Shown: piece by piece, positions 34,198-42,115 of the stretch
Numbering within the stretch: position 1 is the first letter of the stretch
Layout: each line of letters opens with the position of its first letter
From: Verrucomicrobiaceae bacterium
GTDB lineage: Bacteria; Verrucomicrobiota; Verrucomicrobiia; Verrucomicrobiales; Verrucomicrobiaceae
Assembly: GCA_947507875.1 (NCBI GenBank)
Contig: CANNQP010000015.1
Span: 1 to 64,000 of the forward strand
Length of the DNA stretch: 64,000 nt
Direction of reading: 5' to 3'
Notes under the pieces: model-generated
What the model saw: only the letters and a program-made list of their open reading frames with translations
Told to the model about the DNA's origin: nothing
Database searches by the model: none
Position numbers and translations under genes: made by a program

Positions 34198-34881
34198 TCA
34201 GCGGAAGAGTTCGCGAAAGAATCCCTTCGTTTCCACTCGGGCGCGATCAGTCCATGTCCACGCTTTGCGTGCAGCTTTTTTTAAGGCACGTGCGGCGCGT
34301 TCACCCTCGCTGCTAGGTTGTGAGCTAACGGTGGGATCAGTGGCGCCGATCTTGGGCGTCCAGTCCTGGAAAAGGAGGGCTCCTGTTTCGCCGGATGTCA
34401 CCACAAAACCACATTCATGGCCAGTTTCATCCAGCAGAGCCATGCCCCATTCGGGAGCTCCTGTGCTTGGATTAGCTGCCAGTTGGTAATTCATTTGAGA
34501 AAAGGTGACCTGGGCAAGTGCTGCGGCTTTGGCGGCAGTGACACGTGCTTCTGAGCTACGCACCTTGAGGCGAACGAAGTCAATCGGCTGTGTGGGAGCG
34601 GGGGATAGCACCTTCTGACCGGCTCCTGCGGGTTCGGCTTTCCATCCCCCTACGCTGAGACTTGCCTTGATGCGCAATTGCTCTTGGGGGCGAAACACGT
34701 CTTGTGCATACACCATCCACACGGAGGGTTCGGCCGTGGCTGCTGAGCCTTTCAAAAGCAAAATGTTGCCGGCGACGGCATTCCCGAAACTCAGGCTTAC
34801 CGCCGCGGGGATTTCAGGATTTGCGAACGTGGAAGTGAGGCTCGTGGCTAAGGCAGCAAGAAGACAAAAGGGCTTTTTCAT
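34198..34881 (-). CDS. Secreted protein of unknown function
   Basis: 227 aa from the ATG at 34881, which puts a clean signal peptide at the N-terminus (MKKPFCLLAALATSLTSTFA); a longer frame to 34926 would bury it. The mature part is a soluble mixed domain with VSLSFGNAVAGNILLLKGSA and EWGMALLDETGHECGFVVTS, ending in a basic region (ALKKAARKAWTWTDRARVE). I recognise no family. It lies upstream of deoC's 3' end on the same strand as bamA, with 164 bp separating it from bamA. Confidence 0.65.
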   Translation of the reverse strand: MKKPFCLLAALATSLTSTFANPEIPAAVSLSFGNAVAGNILLLKGSAATAEPSVWMVYAQDVFRPQEQLRIKASLSVGGWKAEPAGAGQKVLSPAPTQPIDFVRLKVRSSEARVTAAKAAALAQVTFSQMNYQLAANPSTGAPEWGMALLDETGHECGFVVTSGETGALLFQDWTPKIGATDPTVSSQPSSEGERAARALKKAARKAWTWTDRARVETKGFFRELFR

Positions 34882-34943
34882 AAATGTTGATGCTGAGAAA
34901 CTTCTGCACACTTCGCGAAGTAGCAAGACGTCATTGCTATGCT

Positions 34944-35897
34944 TCAGTAGCCTTCGCTTGCTTCACTAAAGCTCCATGGAGCCTGATAAACGTTCATGCG
35001 TTCTTTTTCCAGCTGACGCAGCAGATCGTTCAGCAGTGCCGAGGCACCGAAGCGATAGCGTTTTGGCGTCAGCCACGCATCACCCAGTGTTTCTTTGACA
35101 GCGATGAGAAACGTCAAGGCTTGCTTAGCGGTGCGAATGCCGCCGGCGGGTTTCATTCCGATCATTACACCTGTCGCTAAGTAGTGATCGCGAATAGCCT
35201 CGATCATCACTTGGTTGTTCCCCAGCGTGGCATTCGCTGAGGTTTTGCCCGTGCTAGTTTTGATGAAATCTCCAGGACGAATGACCTGCATGGCCAAAAA
35301 GCTCGCTGCGCGGATGTGATCGTAGGTTTCTAGTTCACTGACTTCCAGAATCACCTTCAGGGTCGCAGGGCCACAGGCCTGGACGACTGCCGCGATTTCG
35401 TCTTGAACCAGAGCGAGCTCTCCCCGCAGGTAGGCTCCCCGATTGATGACCATGTCCACCTCATCGGCCCCGTGCTCGACGGCTGTGCGCACTTCAGCGA
35501 GACGTGTTTTTAGGGCGGTTTGGCCGCTGGGAAAGGCCGTGGCAACGGAGGCGATACGCACTTTGGCTTTGGCTCCAAGTGCCTCTCTGGCATAGCTGAC
35601 GAGAGAAGGATACACGCAGACAGCCGCGACATGAGGCACAGCTTCACTAGGCAGAGGCGTGACAGCTTTCTGGCATAGCGACTTTATCTTCCCGGGAGTG
35701 TCTTTGCCTTCGAGAGTGGTCAGGTCCACCATAGAGATAGCGAGGTGCAGGCCAAACTGCTTGGCCTGTTGTTTTAGGCTTCGCGTCGTGTGCTTGGCCA
35801 CGCGTTCCTCGACCCCTACACGATCCACGGTGCCGACTTCATTGAAAAAACGCCTAAGGCTGGCAACGGGGCTAGGGCGAGAGAGGGCGGAGTTCAT
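34944..35897 (-). CDS. deoC: Deoxyribose-phosphate aldolase
   Basis: 317 aa from the ATG at 35897 (MNSALSRPSP). The open frame reaches 36110, but the extra N-terminus has no family match and covers a gene remnant. DERA cleaves 2-deoxyribose-5-phosphate to glyceraldehyde-3-phosphate and acetaldehyde in nucleoside salvage. Catalytic residues are clear: the Schiff-base Lys in DFIKTSTGK, the second Lys in GMKPAGGIRT, and the Asp in EVDMVINRGAYLRGE. The length fits the longer DeoC type with an N-terminal helical extension. Confidence 0.93.
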   Translation of the reverse strand: MNSALSRPSPVASLRRFFNEVGTVDRVGVEERVAKHTTRSLKQQAKQFGLHLAISMVDLTTLEGKDTPGKIKSLCQKAVTPLPSEAVPHVAAVCVYPSLVSYAREALGAKAKVRIASVATAFPSGQTALKTRLAEVRTAVEHGADEVDMVINRGAYLRGELALVQDEIAAVVQACGPATLKVILEVSELETYDHIRAASFLAMQVIRPGDFIKTSTGKTSANATLGNNQVMIEAIRDHYLATGVMIGMKPAGGIRTAKQALTFLIAVKETLGDAWLTPKRYRFGASALLNDLLRQLEKERMNVYQAPWSFSEASEGY

Positions 35898-35950
35898 GAA
35901 GCCAAAGTGTGCATGAAAGTCGTTCCATGCCCAGCAGCAAATCGAGCCTG

Positions 35951-36090
35951 CTACTGCTTCCGCAGCTGCTTTAGGAGATGGGCGATCCGATCGAATACAA
36001 TAGGCATGAGCTGCACGCCGATCTCCCAGAAGTGCCCCCCTCCTCGGATGAGCTGAGAATGAAAAGCGGACAGCAGCAAGCCTAGTTCTC
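35951..36090 (-). pseudogene. Possible 3' remnant of an alpha/beta-hydrolase-like gene
   Basis: Between deoC and the PLP-enzyme gene, one minus-strand frame runs ~45 codons to a TAG at 35951-35953 and reads sensibly: AFHSQLIRGGGHFWEIGVQ, then LMPIVFDRIAHLLKQLRKQ. A GG-H-x-W region followed by an amphipathic final helix resembles the C-terminus of esterases of the alpha/beta-hydrolase fold. No start or upstream domain is present, so it would be a truncated remnant. The match is by eye only. Confidence 0.25.
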
Positions 36091-37575
36091 TCAGCCCAGA
36101 GCTTCCGCAAAGCGACTGATCAAATCGGCTGAATCTTCCAGCCCTGCTGAGACACGAATCAAATGCGAAGGCACTCCGCAGGAGGCAGCCCAGTCCAGTT
36201 CATCGTAGTGCGCGAGGAGCGTGTAAGGGCAGACCAGGGTGAAGTTCGTGCCCAGGCTGGGGCCCTTGCAGACACGCAACGCATCGTAGAAGGCAGCACT
36301 CGTCTTGGCAGCATCCTTCAGCAGGAAGGAGAACAGGCAGCCATAGCCACCGCCTTCTCGGCGGATGAATTCATAGCCTACGCCGCCTTCTTCACGCGCA
36401 TGCCAGACCTTTTCCACCTTGGGGTGCGCTTTCAGCCAGGTCGCCAAGGCAAGCGCATTTTGGCTCATCCGCTGCGCACGGGAGACAAAGGTTCGGCTGT
36501 TCTCCTCCAGCGCTACTGCGTCGCCACGCCACAGCGTGTGATCAGCATGCTCCCGCAGGAAGGCTGAAAAGGCTCCATGGTGCTGCCCACGTCGATTCAG
36601 CACCACACTGCCCGCCAGCACATCTCCTGCGCCCGAGAAGCTTTTCGTTAAACTCGTCGTCACCACATCGGCCACGCGCATCGCATCTGCATGGGCCACG
36701 GTGGAGATCGTGTCATCTGCGATGATCGGCGTTGTGGGTTGGGTCTGTGCGCGCAGGGTCAGCAGGCGCTCCAGGTCCACGCAGCGCAGCAGGGGATTGC
36801 TTGGAACCTCACAGAACAGACCTGCCAGCGGTTCCTGCCGCAGCAGCGCGTGCAGCGTTTCATACTCTTCAGGGCGCACTAGCGGCAGGAAGTGAGCGCC
36901 TGATCCGAAGATTTGCTGCAGCTTCAGCACGTCCACGTAGGGGAAGTCGAGCTGCGCGGTTTTGCGTCCGGGGAAGAGTGTGGTCAGCATCCGGTGCACC
37001 GCGTAGTTCGCCGCCATGCCAGAGGGGAAAAGGAACACATCTTCTGGCTGCTGCCCGTAAAGTTCTGCCAGCCGAGCGCGCAGCGTTTGCGTGGCCTGCA
37101 CGCCTTCCGCTTCTGTCACGGTCGTCGGCAGTCGCTCCAGCACATCACAGGCCTGTCGTGTGCTCACGATCTCTCCACAGAATCGCCAAAACGAACGTGC
37201 CTTGGCATGAGCGGCCTCAGGGAAGATCGCCACGCCCAGCCCCGTACGCCAAGTCTCGGCGCGACCTTTGAAGCCGTCGCGCGCGATGAACTCCACGCAG
37301 CGCTGCGCATGAACCCAGCGCGGAAAAACCAAGCAACGCTCTCCGGACGCAGCCAGCTCCTGCTCCGCACGCACGAACAGCTCGCCCACCGCAGGCGGGC
37401 AGCAAAAGCGCGGATAGCCCGAGCGGAACTTCGACACCACTTCGGGGTCCTTTTCCTCATAGCCGATCACATGCCGCCACAAAGGAAGGCTGACACTGAC
37501 GCCGAATTCATCATCCGGCAGGGGAGAGCCCAGGCTATCAGCCTGCCAGACAGGGTGGTGGAGAAGATCACTCAT
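36091..37575 (-). CDS. Cystathionine gamma-synthase-like PLP enzyme with N-terminal extension
   Basis: 494 aa from the ATG at 37575 (MSDLLHHPVW); the longer frame to 37668 enters the divergent promoter region. The C-terminal ~380 residues are a Cys/Met-metabolism PLP enzyme: FLFPSGMAANYAVHRML (cofactor phosphate loop), IIADDTISTVAHAD and the PLP-Lys in TSLTKSFSGAGDVLAGSVV. The N-terminal ~110 residues (FGVSVSLPLWRHVIGYEEKD onward) form an extra domain like that of the fungal-type cystathionine gamma-synthase. It likely joins cysteine and an activated homoserine ester, or performs a related transsulfuration step. No met genes are adjacent. Confidence 0.85.
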   Translation of the reverse strand: MSDLLHHPVWQADSLGSPLPDDEFGVSVSLPLWRHVIGYEEKDPEVVSKFRSGYPRFCCPPAVGELFVRAEQELAASGERCLVFPRWVHAQRCVEFIARDGFKGRAETWRTGLGVAIFPEAAHAKARSFWRFCGEIVSTRQACDVLERLPTTVTEAEGVQATQTLRARLAELYGQQPEDVFLFPSGMAANYAVHRMLTTLFPGRKTAQLDFPYVDVLKLQQIFGSGAHFLPLVRPEEYETLHALLRQEPLAGLFCEVPSNPLLRCVDLERLLTLRAQTQPTTPIIADDTISTVAHADAMRVADVVTTSLTKSFSGAGDVLAGSVVLNRRGQHHGAFSAFLREHADHTLWRGDAVALEENSRTFVSRAQRMSQNALALATWLKAHPKVEKVWHAREEGGVGYEFIRREGGGYGCLFSFLLKDAAKTSAAFYDALRVCKGPSLGTNFTLVCPYTLLAHYDELDWAASCGVPSHLIRVSAGLEDSADLISRFAEALG

Positions 37576-37743
37576 GAACCAAGAGCCGCTGGCTGTATCA
37601 CGCCCACGTCCAGACGCCAGCGGAAGAATGCAGCGGCTGCCTTTGCCCTGCCCTCGCTGCACCCGCATTTATCCCCTGCGAAAGGGATGGGAATCTTTGG
37701 CTGCATTTGCTTGATTCTTGCGCTGCACCTCCTGGCCTTGGTC

Positions 37744-38487
37744 ATGAAACAAACCCTCCTCCTCACCCTTCTGCTTCTGATCCATGCGATCAGCCCTAGC
37801 CCCGTGCGCGCTGCTGATCAGCATGCGGATAACTACAACTTCTGGTGGAACTACGTCGGCGACCACCCGCTCTTCAACAGCCCCTGGGGCCTGCACCTGG
37901 AGGTGCAAAACCGCCGCGAAGACTGGGGTGACGAATGGCAGCAGCTCCTCATCCGCCCTGGCATCAACTACACCCTGAGCCCCACGCTCACCGTCAGTGC
38001 CGGTTACGGTTATGTCAAAACGTACCCCTACGGCGATCTGCCTGTCGCGCAGGAGTTCGACGAGCATCGCATCTGGGAGCAGCTCACCTACAAGATGCAA
38101 GCCCTCGGCCTCGAATGGACGCACCGTCTGCGCCTCGAGCAGCGCTGGATCGAGCAGGCCAACGCCCAGGGCGAGCTCGACAACTGGCGCATGGAAAACC
38201 GCATCCGCTACATGCTGCGCACCAGCATCCCGCTCACCTCCGACAAGAAAACCTACCTCGCCCTTTGGAATGAAGTCTTTCTGAACTTCGGCGGCAATAT
38301 TCTCAAAAACCACTTCGATCAAAACCGTGCCTTCATTGGCATTGGCCGCAAACTCACGCCCACCACCCGCCTCGAGATCGGCTTCATGGAACAGACCATC
38401 CAGCGCCGGGGTGGTGACAAGTGGGAAGCCAATCATACCCCCAGCATTTGGCTCATGTCCGCTTGGCCCTTCGGTGGCAAATCCTGA
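37744..38487 (+). CDS. DUF2490-type outer-membrane beta-barrel protein
   Basis: 247 aa from the ATG at 37744. The frame opens far upstream (36913) but that part is antisense to the PLP-enzyme gene. Signal peptide MKQTLLLTLLLLIHAISPSP. The rest is alternating amphipathic strands: WGLHLEVQNRREDWGDEWQQ, LSPTLTVSAGYGYVKTYPYG, HRLRLEQRWIEQ, ending in WLMSAWPFGGKS. DUF2490 proteins look like small outer-membrane barrels of unknown transport role. Divergent from the PLP-enzyme gene. Confidence 0.8.
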   Translation: MKQTLLLTLLLLIHAISPSPVRAADQHADNYNFWWNYVGDHPLFNSPWGLHLEVQNRREDWGDEWQQLLIRPGINYTLSPTLTVSAGYGYVKTYPYGDLPVAQEFDEHRIWEQLTYKMQALGLEWTHRLRLEQRWIEQANAQGELDNWRMENRIRYMLRTSIPLTSDKKTYLALWNEVFLNFGGNILKNHFDQNRAFIGIGRKLTPTTRLEIGFMEQTIQRRGGDKWEANHTPSIWLMSAWPFGGKS

Positions 38488-38521
38488 CGCTGACATCGCA
38501 CCTCGCCTTTTTAGTGCCGGA

Positions 38522-39172
38522 TCAGCCACGCCGCCCGTGGCGCTGCTCGTATTTCGCTGCCAGTTTTCGAAAGGCCATGAGCGTCGGCGATGCCTCATCC
38601 TTTCTCGTCACCAGCAGCATGCGCGCCGCCTTCGTCGCATCGCACAGCGGCTTCCACACCATGCCATCTCGTTGCAGATCACGCAGACGGTCCGTCGCCA
38701 CCGCGATGCCCAGACCGGAGGCCACCCGCCAGAGCAGGCTCAGGTAATCGCTCACTTGCTTTTGCTTTGCCAGTCGGTGCTTCGCTAGAAGCGCCACATT
38801 CAGCGTATCCGTCCACAGCGGCGTCACGGCCAGTTCATCGACCTCGCGGGGCCTACCCGCAGCATGGCGGAGACAAAGAACGACGGTGAAGGCAGAAAAA
38901 GCTCGCGCGCAGACTGCTTTTGAAAGGGACGCAGTTCAATACCGAACTCCATCGGCGTCCATCGGCACTTCAGGGCTCTGAAACCGAACTGCTGAGGTCG
39001 TCATTTGCAGCAAAGAGAGCCACTCCGCCATATCGACCAGCCCTTCGGCCTCTCTCCGCTCTTTGGCGGTGAGGCGTGACGCCATCGTGTATGAGTCCCC
39101 GGACCTGGAGGCAGAGCTCCTCAAGGCGGTAGATGGTCCTTGGCATCCAGTGGATGATGCCTTCTGTTTCAT
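38522..39172 (-). pseudogene. Decayed LysR-family regulator gene
   Basis: Pieces of one LysR-type regulator appear in order on the minus strand but in different frames. N-terminal HTH-like text (IYRLEELCLQVRGLIHDGV) is in one frame; the linker RLTAKERREAEGLVDMAEW is in another (39172-38936). Next comes LPSPSFFVSAMLRVGP at the start of the effector domain. Then, after an apparent internal deletion, the intact C-terminal part reads VALLAKHRLAKQ, WRVASGLGIAVATDRL and VTRKDEASPTLMAFRKLA (38827-38522). At least two frame changes are needed, so the gene is not functional. The fragments match the family only by eye. Confidence 0.6.
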
Positions 39173-39191
39173 TGGATGGAAGGTTCGAGGA

Positions 39192-41576
39192 CTACTTCCT
39201 CACCACCACCGGCAGAGCCTTCTCAAGCGCGGAGAGGATGCGGTTGTGAGTGGCATCGACTTCGGCGGTTTCGAGGGTTTTGTCGGGGGCGCGGTAGGTG
39301 AGGGTCCAGGCGAGGGATTTGCGGTCGGCGGGGAGCTTGGTGCCGGTGGGGTCGGTGAAGACGTCGAAGAGGGCGGTGCTGATGAGCAGGGGCTCTTTGA
39401 TGCCGTTGAAGAAGGCGGCGACTTTGGCGTTCGGCACGTCGGCGGGGAGCTCGAAGGCGACGTCGCGGCTCATGCCGGGGAAGCGGGGGAGGTCGGTGAA
39501 CTTGGCGGGGCCGGTGCTGCCTTGGCGCAGGGCGCTGAGGAGGAGTTCGCAGACATAGACCGGCTCGCGTGCATCGAGCGCACGAGCACGGGCAGGGTGG
39601 AGTTGGGCGATCCAGCCGAGGACGCGGTTGCCGGCCTTCAGCTCGCTGTGGAGGAGGAAGGTGCCGTTGTCTTTGAGGGGCTTGATTTCGACGGAGGAGA
39701 CGCCGGGGAGGTTTTCGACGAGGCCGCGCAGGTCGAAGATGTCGGCGGCTTTCGGCACGCGGGCATGCCAGGAGCTAGGCGAAACCGGGCCGCTGAGCAG
39801 GATGGCGAGGCGCTCTTCTTCGCGGACCATGCCGTTCGGCATCTTGAGGAAGACGCGGCCGATCTCGAAGAGGCGGAGACGATCAGCACCTTGGCGGATG
39901 TTCAGCGCGGCGCTGGCGAGCAGGCCGGGGACGATGCTAGGGCGGAGGGTGGTGTGGTCTTCGCTGAGCGGGTTCTTCAATGCCGCGAGGCCGCCGGTGG
40001 GGTTGCCGAGGGCATCGTTGGTTTGCGGCGTGGAGATGAGGCGGAGGGTCTGAGCCTCGTTGAAGCCTCGATTCGCCAAGGCCTGGCGGATCTGCATGGC
40101 GTGGTCGTAAATTTTGTCGGTGCCATCACCCTGCGCGAAGGTGGCGGTGAACTTGGCAGGCACGCGGTCGAGTCCGATGACGCGGGCGACTTCTTCGACG
40201 AGATCGACGCTGCGAACGAGGTCGAGGCGGTAGCTGGGAATGGTCCAGGCGCTGCCGTTTTGGGTCAAACCAAGCTTGGTGAGGATGGCGTGGGCTTCTT
40301 CGATCTGGAAGCCGTCGATGCCGAGCAGGCTCAAGGCGTGCTTTTCATCGAAAACGATGTCGCTGACGAGCTGCGGGGCTTCACCGGCGATCTTGAGTTC
40401 GGGTTCGGCGGTGCCGCCGGCGATTTCCAAAATGAGCTTGGTGGCGAGGTCGCTGCCGCCGTGGACCTGATGGGGGTCGATGCCGCGCTCGAAGCGGTAG
40501 CTGGAGTCGGAATGCAGCGTGAGGCGGCGGGCGGTGCGGCGGATGTTGCTCGGGGTGAAGTAGGCGCTTTCCAAAAGGATGTTCGTGGTGCCTTCGACGA
40601 CGCCGGTTTCCTCACCGCCCATGACGCCAGCGATGGCGACGGGGCGGGCGTTGTCGGCGATGACGAGGTCTTCGGTGAGAAGGGCGTATTCCTGGCCGTC
40701 GAGCGCGAGGATCTTTTCGCCTTCCTTGGCGCGGCGGACGGTGATGCCGCCCTGGAGTTTATCGAGGTCAAAGGCGTGCAGGCTCTGGCCCATCTCCATC
40801 ATCACATAGTTGGTGATATCGACGATGTTGTTGATGGGGCGGAGGCCGATGCTTTCGAGGCGGGCTTTCAGCCAAGCTGGGCTGGGGCCGACTTTGACGC
40901 CTTTGATGACGCGGGCGGTGTAGTAGGGGCAGCCGTCGGTGGCCTCGAGCGTGACTTCGTCGGCCGTGGCGACGCGGGTTTGTGAGGTCGCTTGGGTGTG
41001 ATCGCGTTCGCCTTTGAGCGGGATGCCGGTGAGGGCGGAGAGTTCGCGGGCGAGGCCGAGGTGGCTGAGCAGGTCGGAGCGGTTCGGGGTGATCTCGAGG
41101 TCGAAGAGCGTGTCGCTCTCGACGATCTGATTGATGGGTTTGCCGACGGGCAGCGAGCTGTCGAGAATCCACAGGCCGCCGGTGTCTTCGCCGATGCCGA
41201 GTTCCTTGCCGCTGCACATCATGCCGAGGCTATCGACACCGCGGAGCTTGCCTTCTTTGATCTCGAAGCCGCCGGGCAAAGCCGCACCGGGGAGGGCGAG
41301 CGGGACTTTGTCGCCCGCTTTGAAGTTCTTCGCGCCGCAAACGATCTGGCGCGGGCTGCCGCTGCCATCATCGACCTGGCAGACGCTGAGTTTGTCAGCA
41401 TTCGGGTGCTGCTCAAAGGACTGGATCTGAGCGACGATGACCTTGTCAGAAGCGACGCCCTTTTGCTCAATGCCTTCCACCTCAATGCCCGCGAAGGTCA
41501 GGAGGTCGGAGAGCTGAGGCGTGGTGTAAGCGCTGAGGTCGAGATGGGTCTGGAGCCAGTTGAGGGAGACTTGCAT
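39192..41576 (-). CDS. pheT: Phenylalanine-tRNA ligase beta subunit
   Basis: 794 aa, full length. Domains in order: an N-terminal tRNA-binding/EMAP-like domain (VIVAQIQSFEQHPNADKLSV, QIVCGAKNFKAGDKVPLAL), B3/B4 editing domain, B5 domain (DLVEEVARVIGLDRVP), a catalytic-like core (GLLASAALNIRQGADRLRLF), and the C-terminal FDX-ACB anticodon-binding domain (FTDLPRFPGMSRDVAFELP). It works as an alpha2-beta2 enzyme with PheS. The ATG at 41576 begins MQVSLNWLQTHLDL, the canonical start. Normally it follows pheS directly; here a 540-bp GxxExxY cassette intervenes. Confidence 0.97.
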   Translation of the reverse strand: MQVSLNWLQTHLDLSAYTTPQLSDLLTFAGIEVEGIEQKGVASDKVIVAQIQSFEQHPNADKLSVCQVDDGSGSPRQIVCGAKNFKAGDKVPLALPGAALPGGFEIKEGKLRGVDSLGMMCSGKELGIGEDTGGLWILDSSLPVGKPINQIVESDTLFDLEITPNRSDLLSHLGLARELSALTGIPLKGERDHTQATSQTRVATADEVTLEATDGCPYYTARVIKGVKVGPSPAWLKARLESIGLRPINNIVDITNYVMMEMGQSLHAFDLDKLQGGITVRRAKEGEKILALDGQEYALLTEDLVIADNARPVAIAGVMGGEETGVVEGTTNILLESAYFTPSNIRRTARRLTLHSDSSYRFERGIDPHQVHGGSDLATKLILEIAGGTAEPELKIAGEAPQLVSDIVFDEKHALSLLGIDGFQIEEAHAILTKLGLTQNGSAWTIPSYRLDLVRSVDLVEEVARVIGLDRVPAKFTATFAQGDGTDKIYDHAMQIRQALANRGFNEAQTLRLISTPQTNDALGNPTGGLAALKNPLSEDHTTLRPSIVPGLLASAALNIRQGADRLRLFEIGRVFLKMPNGMVREEERLAILLSGPVSPSSWHARVPKAADIFDLRGLVENLPGVSSVEIKPLKDNGTFLLHSELKAGNRVLGWIAQLHPARARALDAREPVYVCELLLSALRQGSTGPAKFTDLPRFPGMSRDVAFELPADVPNAKVAAFFNGIKEPLLISTALFDVFTDPTGTKLPADRKSLAWTLTYRAPDKTLETAEVDATHNRILSALEKALPVVVRK

Positions 41577-41599
41577 GGGAGTGTTGGCGGGAAATTTTT

Positions 41600-41630
41600 A
41601 CAGGAGGACAGGAAGGCAGGAGGGACAGGA
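41600..41630. repeat. 31-bp terminal inverted repeat, pheT side
   Basis: A purine-rich arm that starts acaggaggacaggaaggcag. Its reverse complement is found at 42085-42115 with one mismatch (30 of 31). It lies 23 bp upstream of the pheT start and 15 bp after the GxxExxY stop codon. Internally it is built of repeating caggagg/aggac units. Confidence 0.9.
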
Positions 41631-41645
41631 TTTTTTCCTTTTGGA

Positions 41646-42065
41646 TTAGTGGAGGTCGAAGGGTTCGACGTGTTTTGCGGCTCGGGGGCGGTAGAGGCGG
41701 TATTTGTGGCGGACGTCGATCTTGGGGGCTCCGAAGTTGATGAGGAGGCCGTCGTCGATGGCGGTGGCAGTAAGGTAGTTCACCGTTTGAGCTTCGTGTG
41801 CTTTCAGGATGGCTTCGCAAGCCTTCAGTTCGATGAGGAGTTTGAGATCACCCGCAGTGATGACCATGTCGGCCTCAAATTTGCCGACGAGCTTGCTCTT
41901 GTAGAAGACATCAAGAGGCACCTTGGACTCAAATTGGATGCCTGCTGCCGCCAGCTCGATCTCCAAGCAGCGATGATACACGGACTCACAGAACCCCGCC
42001 CCCATCTTCCGATGGATCGCGATGGCCATGCCAATCACAGCCTCCGTGAGTTGTTCCATGTTCAT
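41646..42065 (-). CDS. GxxExxY protein (PD-(D/E)XK nuclease-like), cassette 2
   Basis: 139 aa from the ATG at 42065; a TTG at 42071 is possible. Signature GAGFCESVYHRCLEIEL fits GxxExxY. The nuclease-like core is FEADMVITAGDLKLLIELKA, with Asp, a spacer and Glu-x-Lys. It belongs to the same family as the protein at 6394-6849, but the sequences are far apart. It lies between pheS and pheT in the same orientation and is enclosed by 31-bp inverted repeats. The right repeat supplies AGGAGG-like sequence ~25-40 bases upstream of its start. Confidence 0.88.
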   Translation of the reverse strand: MNMEQLTEAVIGMAIAIHRKMGAGFCESVYHRCLEIELAAAGIQFESKVPLDVFYKSKLVGKFEADMVITAGDLKLLIELKACEAILKAHEAQTVNYLTATAIDDGLLINFGAPKIDVRHKYRLYRPRAAKHVEPFDLH

Positions 42066-42084
42066 GATCAAAATCCGAACTCCT

Positions 42085-42115
42085 TCCTGTTCCTCCTGCC
42101 TTCCTGTCCTCCTGT
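42085..42115. repeat. 31-bp terminal inverted repeat, pheS side
   Basis: Reverse complement of 41600-41630 with a single mismatch. It directly abuts the pheS stop codon (42116-42118), so the cassette begins exactly where pheS ends. On the minus-strand transcript the two arms could pair over 31 bp, closing a loop of ~450 bases that contains the GxxExxY gene. Confidence 0.9.

Noticed and set aside
36913..37743. N-terminal extension of the DUF2490 frame
   Set aside because: It runs antisense through the PLP-enzyme gene; the ATG at 37744 gives a proper signal peptide.
39063..40985. 640-codon plus-strand open frame, very Glu/Val/Ala/Gly-rich
   Set aside because: Antisense to pheT, whose identity is certain; low-complexity composition shows a codon-bias shadow.
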